From Oxyruncus cristatus (Eukaryota; Chordata; Aves; Passeriformes; Cotingidae): a stretch of 64,000 nt of DNA. The stretch lies in NCBI GenBank assembly GCA_013399855.1, contig VXAY01006942.1:79085-143084 (forward strand), given 5' to 3'. Under the pieces are notes generated by a model that saw only the letters and a list, made by a program, of their open reading frames with translations, was not told the DNA's origin and searched no databases. Of this stretch, positions 37,867 through 47,000 are shown piece by piece. The translations under genes and the position numbers were made by a program. Each line of letters starts with the position of its first letter. Within the stretch, counting starts at the first letter, position 1.

Positions 37867-38343
37867 AATGCTGAGTTGGAAGGAACTCATAAGGATCATC
37901 GAGTCCAAGTTTTGGCCCTGTACAGGATCACCACGAAGAGTCACACCGTGTGCCGGAGAGTATCATCCAAATACTTCTTGAACTCTGTAAGGCTTGGTGC
38001 TGTGATGACTTCCCTGGGGAGCCTGTTTCAGTGCCCAACCACCCTCTGGGTGAAGAACCCTTTTCTAATGTCCAACCTAAACCTCCCCTGACACAACTTC
38101 AGGTCATTCCCTCAGGTTCTGTCACTGGTCATCAGAGAGAAGAGATCAGTGCTTGACTTTCTCCCCTCACGAGGAACTTTAGATTGCCATGAGGTCTCCC
38201 CTCAGTCTCCTCTTCTGCAGGCTGAACAGACCAAGTGACCTCACCTGCTCCTCATACGGCTTCCCCTCAAAGCCCTTCACCATCTTTGTAGCCCTCCTTT
38301 GGACCCTCTCTAGTACTTTAATATCTTTCTTATATTGTGGCAC

Positions 38344-39649
38344 TCAAAACTGCACACAATATTCAAGGTGAGGTTGCCCCAGCTCAGAGCAGAGCAAGAC
38401 AATCCCCTCCCTCAACCAGCTGGCGATGCTTTGCCTGATGCCCCCCTGGACACGGTTGACCCTCCTGGCTGCCAGGGCACTGCTCANGCTGCCAGGGCCC
38501 TGCTCACTCATACCCAACTGGTCATTGACCAGGACCACCAGGTCCCTTTCTGCAGAGCTGCTTTCCAGCATCTCATTCCCCAGCCTGTCTGTATCAGGGC
38601 TGCCCCATCCCAGGTGCAGAATCCAGCACTTTCCCTTGTTGAACTTCATATGGTTGGTGATTGCCCAGTCCTCTCATTTGTTGAGGTCTCTCTGCAGGGC
38701 CTCCCTGCCTTCAAGGGATCCAGTAGCTCCTCCCAGTTTTATGTCATCAGCAAACTTGCTCAGTGTCCCTTCCAGTTCCGCATCCAAGTCATTTATGAAG
38801 AAGTTGAAGAGCACAGGGCCTAAGATGGAGCCCTGTGGAGCCCACTAGTTACAGGTCACCAGTCTGACGTTAACCCATTCCCTATCACCTTCTGTGCTCC
38901 ACCTGTGAGCCAACTGCTCACCCATCACATGATGTGTTTATCCAGCTGTGGGCTGGACATTTTTTCCAGAAGGCTACTGTGAGAGACAGTATTGAAAGCT
39001 TTACTGAAATCCAAAAAGATTACATCACCTTGCTTCCCTTGATCATCTTGTCATAAAAGGAAATTAAGGTAAGCAGGACTTTCCTCTCATGAAGCTGTGT
39101 TGGCTGTGACCAATGTCTGCGTTGCCTTTCAGGTGTTTATTCAATACCTTCAAGAATAATCTTCTCCATAACTTTACCAGACACTGAAGTGAGACTGACA
39201 GGCCTGTAGTTTTTGGGGTCCCTCTTCTTGATCAGGACAACGTTTGCCAGCTTCCAGTCAGCTGGGACCTCTCTGGATTCCTGAGACCATTCAAAAATCA
39301 TTGAGAGAGGTTTTGCGATGACATCAGCCAGCTCTTTAAGGATTCTGGGATGGATCCCATCAGGCCCCATAGATTTGTAGGGATCTAGCTGGAGCAGCAG
39401 ATCTTGCTCAGTTTCAGGGTTGACTGTGAGTTGATCATTCTCACAGTTAAGGTTCTCCAGCTCTGGGCACCCCCTTGGTCCGTCATCCATGTTGAAGACA
39501 GAGACAAAGAAAGCGTTAAACACCTCTGCCTTGTCTCTGTCCCTGTTTGTGAGGTGACCATGCTCATCCTGTAACAGCCCAATGATATTTCTACACTGCC
39601 TATTGCCATTAAATATATTTGAAAAAGCTCTTTTTGTTGTCCCGCACAT
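38344..39649 (-). pseudogene. Decayed CR1 ORF2 reverse transcriptase
   Basis: CR1 ORF2 encodes an endonuclease plus reverse transcriptase; only part of the RT and the C-terminal region is present. The minus-strand frame 39649-39137 (about 170 codons) carries YKSMGPDGIHPRILKEL and NYRPVSLTSVSGKVMEKI, the fingers and conserved RT blocks. Another frame holds the catalytic FADD box at 38754-38743 within [12 protein letters not shown] third, 38649-38344, carries [13 protein letters not shown] and RPHLEYCVQF-like ends (here QPHLEYCVQF). The frame shifts between blocks and the N at 38487 show it is not functional. The endonuclease domain is missing through 5' truncation. Confidence 0.9.
38468..38506. 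repeat. 19-bp tandem duplication with an unresolved base at the junction
   Basis: GCTGCCAGGGCACTGCTCA at 38468-38486 is followed by N (38487) and then GCTGCCAGGGCCCTGCTCA at 38488-38506; the two units differ at one base. Other avian CR1 copies normally have a single unit in this position, as far as I recall. Confidence 0.85.
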
Positions 39650-40149
39650 TTCTGGCCAGCTTCAACTCCAGTTGAGCTTTGGCTGCACAAATTTTCTCCC
39701 TACAGCAGCAAGCAGCATCTCTGTATTCTTCCCATGTCACTTGATCTTGCTTCCACTGGGCACACACCTTCCTTTTTTGCCTTTCCAAGAGAAGATCCCT
39801 GCTGAGCCAGGCCAGCCTTCTGCCTTCCCTGCTTGACTTCCAACATGCCTGCTAGGATGCCAAATCAAGATTCGACTTTCAGAAAGAAAAATCTGCTATT
39901 TTCCATAAACTGACAAAAGAAACAAGGTCTAGCTAAACCCAAAGCCAGATGCAATACTGAGAGGGAAATCATATTCAGAGAATTGCTTCTTGGGATCTTC
40001 TTAAACAGAAGAACATTTCAAGTGAGCTCCAGAGGATTTCGTACAGCATGAAGCACTTAGCAATATATGTTTAGTGGGGTGGCTGATGGAATTCAGGTCT
40101 TACACGCTCAGCTTTCTGCAGACTTCAAGCTAAAATTGGCTGTGAAACA

Positions 40150-40595
40150 GATTTCACAGTGACCGGGCTACACTGGAGAAATGTCCTGATAAAACAGGGC
40201 GAAATTCAATAATGTTAAGGAGAAGGAACTACATTTAATTAGACAAATACAGGACAGGGGACAAACAGCAAAGTAGGAATAACTAGAGGTTATTCTAGAT
40301 CACAAAGTGAAGAGGAGACAACAATATCAGGCTGTTGTAAAAAAAGGCAAGAGTCATACAGGGATGTACAAACAAGAGAGATGCCAGCAGAACACATGAA
40401 ATAATCTTTTTGCTCTAGTTAGAGCTGGCAGGTCACAGCTGGAGCAGTGTCTGGTGTGCGGCCCCCACTGCACAGCCATCTGGAACACCTGAGAGCTTCT
40501 ACCAGACAGCAAGTCAAATTATCACAGGAAACACAACAGACTGAAAAATGTGAGATCGTGAACCTAAAGAGAAAGGTCAAAGAAAAACATCTTCA
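40150..40595 (+). mobile_element. Ancient CR1-type LINE remnant
   Basis: GGAGAAATGTCCTGATAAAA, CGAAATTCAATAATG, GAGGTTATTCTAGATCACAA, GGCTGTTGTAAAAAAAGGC, and CAGCTGGAGCAGTGTCTGG appear in the same order as the C-terminal ORF2 coding region of old amniote CR1/L3-like LINEs (compare ...TGGATCACAAGCTAAATATGAG... and ...CTGGAGTACTGTGTCCAG...). It is much more diverged than the copy at 37.9-39.8 kb and has the opposite orientation. Confidence 0.75.
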
Positions 40596-40840
40596 AAACT
40601 GTTTTCAGTGTAAAAAATAACCACCACCACTGACAAAAAAACCCCAAACCACACCCCCAATATCCAAGACAGCTTTCTGAAAGGAGGAAGTAAATCCTTT
40701 TTCATGTCCATGGTGAATGAAAAATAATTGATTTAAATTGCAACAAAGGAAACTGTAGGAAATAAAACCTTTTATAATGGAAGGGGAAGCAAAATGATGA
40801 AAAAAAACATGCGAGGAGGTTGTGGAGTTTTTATCAATCA

Positions 40841-41463
40841 GGTCTTGTAGTAGGTTGATACAGGCCTTCCTTGGTAACCAGGTTCATATCTAGGGAAGTG
40901 GCCGTTTTCAGGTATTCCATCCTGTTTTTACGTAACAAGACCTATAAATAAGAGGGGAGGGAAGCTCCTCGCTCTCTTCTCTTCCGGCGAGGTTCAGGAG
41001 CAGTGAGTCTCTGTGTTGGTCTCGCTGTATCTGGAGCTGAGGCCTGCAGTGACCGCTGGCCCACTGCGCGGGAGGTTGGAGAGTGCCGCTGTGTCCGGCG
41101 ATCCTGTTTTTTCTAAGGGACGTGGTGAGATTAAGTTTTGCTAGTTCTCTCTTTTGCTAGTTCTCTATTTTGCTAGTTCTTAGTTTTAATTGGGTATATC
41201 TGTGGGGGATTTTCCCTTTTTCCCTTTTCCCCTTCCCTTTCCCTTTTTGGGAACTTTTTGGGGTTTGGTTTATATGTTCAAAGTATTCTAACTGTATATA
41301 ACTGTAATATATGTTAAATAATATATACATATTTTTGATATAATTCGGTTGGTTTCAGGCTCTTGAGTTTCTATAGTTTTTTCTTGCCCCGGGGAACAAA
41401 AAGGGAGGGGGGGGGGCTTTCCCTGTGGGTTTGGGCAGTTGGCGTGAAGCCAACACAGGTCTT
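40841..41463 (+). mobile_element. Complete solo LTR with perfect 6-bp target duplication
   Basis: The LTR proper is 40847-41457 (611 bp), beginning TGTAGTAGG and ending GCCAACACA, so it has canonical TG...CA ends. It is flanked by GGTCTT at 40841-40846 and 41458-41463. A TATAAA box at 40943-40948 (in CCTATAAATAAGAGG) marks the U3 promoter. Downstream are a CpG-containing leader (41000-41100), a triple TTTTGCTAGTTCT repeat (41136-41182), and a G-run. No canonical AATAAA was found. A 6-bp duplication suggests an alpha/beta-retrovirus-like (class II) ERV, unlike the 5-bp duplications of the other LTRs here. There is no internal viral sequence. Confidence 0.9.
40943..40948 (+). promoter_or_regulatory. 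TATA box of the solo LTR
   Basis: TATAAA inside CCTATAAATAAGAGGGG. Transcription would be expected to start about 30 bp downstream, near 40975. It points antisense to SUGCT. Confidence 0.6.
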
Positions 41464-42963
41464 TAGGAACAAGATTTATTCAAGCATAGCTGATCCCACA
41501 GCTGATCCCTGTGGCTTGCTGATGGGTTAGATCTCACAATCCCTGCAACCCACTCATATATGTCCCTTTCACCCACTATAATATGAAAGCTAAGAAACAG
41601 CTCACATCAGGGATAATTTTTCTATTCCTCTGATTCTACTCACTTCTAACACACTGAGTTCAATTTTCAGAGGAAACCTCAAGTGAGAGATCAGTACGTT
41701 TTACAGAGAAAGGTGACATCACTAGGCAATATTTGTATTAATTCCACTTCTTAGGAGTGACTACTAAGGGATGAACTAGTGCAAGCCACAGGAGTGATCT
41801 CTGTGCCAACTGAAGTGCTTGTGAAGACCATTTCAGAGCAAAAATTCCCTTTAGAGATTTATTAGTCTAAAAATTCAACATAGAAAAAAAATTATTATGC
41901 AATTTCTATTTAAAAAAATCTTATTTTAGGTGTGGATCTCAAAACCTCTCAGTTTTTGCAGTGATATCAAAAGATGCAGAATAAAATCTCTAAAAGAGAA
42001 AACCAAAATTGACATTAGGTGCACAACAGGCATAGAATGCTTCCTGCTTCCCAAAGAAAATTATTCTTACAAACTAGAGCATGCTAGAAAATTTCATGGC
42101 AATTATAAAACCAGTGTCTTCCTTGAGCTTTTATTGTTCGATGCATAATTCATCACGCTACTTTTCACTTTGATAGAGTTATAAAGTTATCTACATTCAT
42201 TCAAAGAAGCTACTTGCTAATGATCCATCATTAACGATTCTCTGTTCTTTCCTTGTGTAACTTCTACTTGGCTTCTGTGACAATTAGGAGGGTGCAAAGC
42301 TTGCCAGTCAGGCTTCAGCAATCCCACGCTCCTACTGAACAACGCTCCAGGAAAGCAACCAGCAGAATGCTATGCAAATGTTAATTAAACACAACTGCCT
42401 TATGAGGAAACCATCCCTAGAGGCAGAGAGAGGTGAACTGCTTTAATTAAGGTCAAAAGCATTTGCATGTGGGTGAGTTACAGGGAGCCTTTCAGAGGAA
42501 AACAGGCCGTTGCTGGGGTAGAACCAGGGTGACTGGTGGGAGGAGGTAAGGCAGCAGTCACCTGTGCATCCTGGCTGTCAGCAGGACACTATACTCAATT
42601 CAGGCATGAAATTAAAGGGACACATATGGTCACCTGAAAAATATGAAAGAATGAGTGGTAGCTGTGATTTACCTTTGTCCTGTTAAATTAAAAGGAGCCT
42701 GTTTCTCCTTCTACTATGATTATTGCCAGTAAAACAGAGAGCTCTTTCACTGCATTTAAATTTGAGGCTATTATTATTATGATCATCATCATCATTTTGA
42801 CTTTGATACATTGCTAAAATACATGCTGTGCATACCACATAACCTACAGGAGTTAATAGTGCAACAATAAATCAAAATTTGTATCAGTTGCAACCACAAT
42901 GAAAAACGTACCAAGGTATTTTGAATACTTGAACTAAATGTCTTCGTAGGAATCACATGAAAA
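41464..42963. other. SUGCT intron between two solo LTRs, nothing recognised
   Basis: AT-rich, with the ATT/ATC microsatellite near its right end. It carries no retroviral internal sequence; the two flanking LTRs belong to different families, so this is not a provirus. Confidence 0.6.
42762..42797. repeat. (ATT)n/(ATC)n compound microsatellite
   Basis: TATTATTATTAT followed by GATCATCATCATCAT. Short and compound. Confidence 0.85.
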
Positions 42964-43806
42964 CAAACAGTATTGCAACTGCATTACAAGATTTTGGTAG
43001 CAGGGAAGCTACAGGGGTAACTTCTGGGAGAAGCTGTCAGAACTTTCCCTATGTTTGATGAAGCCAATGCCAGCTGGCTCCAAGATGGTCCTGCTGCTGA
43101 ACCAGGCTGAGTCAATTAGGGACAGTGGTAGTGCCTCTGGGACAACATATTTAAGGGGAAAAAAACTTCTGCAGAACATCAGCCAGAAGATAGAAGTGAT
43201 AATATGTATGAGATACAGCTCTGCAGATGTCACAGTTAGTGGAGAAGGAGGAGGAGGTGCTCCAGTCATCAGAGCAGAGATTCCCCTGATGAAGACCATG
43301 GTGCCCCTGCAGCCCACGAAGGTCTATGGTGGAGTTAATATGTACCTGCAGCCTCTGGAGGACCCCATTCTGGTGCAGGTGGATGGATGCCTAAAGGAGG
43401 CTGTGACTCCATTGGAAACCCATGCTGGAGCAGGCTCCCAGCTGGACCTGTGGATCCGTGAAGAGAGGAGCCCACACTGGAGCAGGTTTGCTGGCAGGAC
43501 CTGTGACCCTGTGGGGGTCCACACTGTAACAGCCTGTTCAAAGACTGCAAACAGTGAAAGGGACCCACACTGGAGCAGTTCATGAAAAACTGAAGTCTGT
43601 GGGAAGGACTTAGGTTGGAGAAGTTTGCGGAGGACTGTATCCTGTGTGAGGAACTCCATGTTGGAACAAGGAAGAGTGTGAGGAATCCTCCCCCTAATGA
43701 GGAATGAGCAGCAGAAATTTGTGATGCACTGTTCACAACCCCCATTCTCCATTTCTCAGTGCCACTGTGGGGAAAAAGGTAGAGAATTAGGAGTAAAGTT
43801 AAGGCC

Positions 43807-43828
43807 GGGAAGAAGGGAGGGGTTGGGG
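43807..43828 (+). other. G-quadruplex candidate inside an LTR
   Basis: Four G tracts with short loops: GGG, 5-base loop, GGG, 1-base loop, GGGG, 2-base loop, GGGG. It lies about 70 bp upstream of the LTR poly(A) signal. It matches the usual G4 motif; folding is not shown. Confidence 0.6.
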
Positions 43829-43896
43829 AGAAGGTATTTTTAAGATGTAGTTTTATTTCTCAGTATCCTACTCTGACTTGATTGGTCATAAATTAG

Positions 43897-43902
43897 AATA
43901 AA
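43897..43902 (+). terminator. LTR poly(A) signal
   Basis: AATAAA in GAATAAATATTTTGC, at the expected place in the R region of the 42969-44047 LTR, about 150 bp before its 3' end. Confidence 0.6.
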
Positions 43903-44052
43903 TATTTTGCAAGCTGAGTTTGTTTTGCCCATGACAGTGATTTTTTCCTGTCCTTATCTCAACTCCTTCCCCTGACCAGCTGAGAAGGTGAGTGCTAGGA
44001 GCAGCTTTGATGGGCACCTGGCATCCAGCCAGGGTCAACCTAATACACAAAC

Positions 44053-47000
44053 CAAATAAGTGTGCCTCTTCCAATAATATGGTGTTGCTACATAACAGTT
44101 TTGCAATTCCAATGAAATATCATCAACACCTAACAGCAATGGCCCAAAGCCAATACATTTGCACGCAGATCTCGTATACACTACAGGTCAAGTGTTTGGA
44201 GCATGCAATCAGCTGGTTATGAAACTGGCCTAAAGGAGGATCAGCAGGAAAGAAGCAGTGACTTTTAAGGCATTGAAAAGGAAAATGATACAAATAAATC
44301 AATGAGAGGGGCTTCATGGCTGCTATGAAGGATATTTGTGTGTTGGAACTGATGTGTGAAGGAGTATGTTAACCAGGAGTAGACCAGGGAAACTTCATTT
44401 CGAGTGTATGGTTTCTTTCCCTTGGTCCCAGCCATGATATCTGTCCATCTGTTATTCACAGCTGAGAATATGGTGTGCCTGAGCACATAGTACAGCCCAG
44501 TTTGGCTACACTGCCTTTACACCAGGCTTCTTCCCCTTGATGAAATAAAAAGTAGAAAAGTACACACAGACAAAAAAGTAGTACACACAGACTTCAAGGT
44601 TATCCCCAGAATTAATCATCCACTCCATCTTAATGGGGAAATTTCCACATTTTTCTATTTCTTACCATAGATCTGAAAGTTTGGGAGCTTGGGGAACTTT
44701 TCAGGAATCTATTTAATTGGTATGAAAAATACTTTCTTTTTGCATCACATTAGAGCTGGTGATTTACCTTTTAAGAACAACTCAGATTGGGAAAAAACAA
44801 TTAAGAAGATAATATTCAAAGTCTTCCTTCTCTTTCCCTCACTGCTGCTTCCATTTCCTCCTCCACTTAGAGCACAGCCACACAAAGTGTTCACTTGGCA
44901 GCCAGCACAGCTGAGAGGGGAAAAACTCTGGCAGGATTACTAGGAATTAGTAACTGAGATGGACAAACTTTTCAAATGGCAATAAAAAAGTAAACTTTGT
45001 TCTAGGTACCGTACAAACACAGATATAAATAAATCAGTAAATAGTAAACAGAAAAATCAGTAGGGCAGTAAATAGTATCAATACTAGAAATATCTACAAG
45101 CCATCTGATACCTTTTCTCATTTGGACAATACTGACTTCCATGGGAGAGGTATGAGGACCATCCAACTTTAAAAAAGTCGAGAATGTAAAAACTGAGGCA
45201 TTGTGAGAAGAATGAATAGACAGGCAGAGCATAAACATAGATTATTTGTGATACCTATGAATTTAAAAATTTAGGTTTAAAAATTAGGCCACTTTTAAAC
45301 CAACACTGAGGCATTCAAAACATCAGTGACATAATTCTGAAAACCCTTTGCCACATACATTTATCAAAGTACTTTGTTACCTGAAGCTGCATATAAAGAA
45401 ATGCATAGTATCACTATACAAACTGTACCTAATTAATATTGCATGACTGCTGGAGTAAAGGAAATCATTTCAGTCACTCTGGTTGCATATCCCACATAAT
45501 TGCAGTATTCAAGTAACAAAATTTTATGAGAGGACTCTTGGCACCAAAAAGCTTTAAAAAAGTTGCAGTACGGTGGTGTCTACAGCTTCCTCACAATGTT
45601 GAAAATTTGGCCTAACTTTTTCTACAGTCTCTCATGATCCCACTCCTTACTGAAACCCCCAAAGACCTTAAGAGAAGATTCAAAGAAATGCAGGAAGGAA
45701 GATGACTAGTAAGACTATCCAGAGGTATCAATTTTAAAGAACCATGAATTCCCTAGGTAATAATCTATAACTCCATTTCCTAAGGAAACAAGTTTATGCG
45801 TCTGTGCTGTCTTTCTGTCATCTGTTTGTCTGCCTTGTCCCTGTCACACACAGTAACTTCTGAACCCATCAATCTTGACAAAACCATAGAAATCCCAAGA
45901 AAAACTAAGTTCTTACCAATGCTGTGAAAAATGGCAACTGGTGAAGGACAGCCGCCCAAATTACTGCCCTGACAAGATTAAAAAAAACCCACAAAGAATG
46001 CAGCTGCTATATATTCTGTTTGGCTGCAAATGGCTCACCAGTAAGTACAGACACAGCTCTGTAAGATGTATCTAGCACATATTGTACTCCACTGGGGAGA
46101 CAAGGCATAAAGGACATGAGTATAGTTCAGGTCATCATAAGGATTACATATAGAATTTATCAAGGATGTAAGTCTGAAGGAAAACAATATTTAGTTCCAG
46201 TGTTCATGGAACAACTTCTTCTACGCATCTTTTCTACAATACTGTGGAACGTGTATTCAGGCTGTGCAAGACCAAGACAAGGAAGTTAAAGACTTCTAAT
46301 TTAACATAAATCGCTCCTGCAGGAAGGAGCTGAAGAACTACATGGCAAAAAAGAGTAAGAATACCTGCAAAAATTCAAAAGGGAAATCCTGCAGAAACAA
46401 GGTCAAACTACTGAAAATCCAAGCTAAAAACATATTTGTTGAAAGTCATAATGTAATCAATACAAAACTCAATACATAATCACACCACAGACTATGGGTA
46501 AACCACACGTTGTGTAGCTAACGCAGAAATTATAGAGTGAGGCCAAAAGGCTTGTGCTACATAGGACGTCACACTATTTGATCATAACGGTTATTTATGA
46601 ACATAAAATATATGAATTTCTGAAATGCCCATAAGCCACACTGTTTCCACACAACAGGGCTGGGGTTATGATGGCCTACCTAAACGTCCTCTGATACGTA
46701 CAAGGACAAGCCATATATTTTTTTCATGTAGACATCTTTACTGTAAACCCAAAGGCTTTAGTTACTGTACCGCACGGAGAGTAATTAGTGATGTGTCCTC
46801 CTAGTATGGAACGAGGATAATTAAAATATGATATGAAATTAGCCTCTTGTAAGGACAGAGAATTGCCTTGTTGCAACATACTCACATGATTCTGGAAGGT
46901 GAATCATACCCTCAGCTGAACAGGAAGAGAAGTAGCTCCTCAGGGCCCTCCTACTGAGCCTGGTGAAAACTATTTCTAAGTCTCATGCCTTGTGGTTAGT

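Larger units (their letters stand above)
37867..39850 (-). mobile_element. CR1 LINE, 5'-truncated, about 2 kb, with ORF2 remnants
   Basis: Minus-strand CR1. The 3'UTR (GAGTTGGAAGGAACTCATAA, CTGTTTCAGTGCCCAACCAC) is followed leftward-to-rightward by the C-terminal and reverse-transcriptase parts of ORF2, up to about 39850 where recognisable CR1 stops. Its terminal repeat lies on the far side of the LTR at 37309-37866. It is the longest LINE copy in the window. Confidence 0.93.
42964..44052 (+). mobile_element. 1079-bp solo LTR of an avian ERVL-like family, 5-bp target duplication CAAAC
   Basis: The LTR is 42969-44047. Landmarks of a common avian LTR family appear in order: TTTTGGTAGCAGGGAAGCTA, GCCAATGCCAGCTGGCTCCA, CAACATATTTAAGGGG (TATA-like, about 43145), repeated CACACTGGAGCAG units, TTATTTCTCAGTATCCTACT, AATAAA at 43897-43902, and the 3' end GGGCACCTGGCATCCAGCCA followed by GGGTCAACC. 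Both termini have drifted (AG...CA instead of TG...CA). CAAAC flanks it at 42964-42968 and 44048-44052. Open frames inside it (for example 43055-43585) are not viral genes. Confidence 0.92.

Noticed and set aside
43055..43585. 176-codon open frame on the plus strand
   Set aside because: It lies entirely inside the solo LTR 42969-44047, built from that family's repeated CACACTGGAGCAG-type units; the LTR does not encode a protein at this place as far as known.
40841..44052. Possible provirus between the LTRs at 40847 and 42969
   Set aside because: The two LTRs belong to different families, have different target duplications, each complete on both sides, and the 1.5 kb between them has no gag, pol or env sequence.
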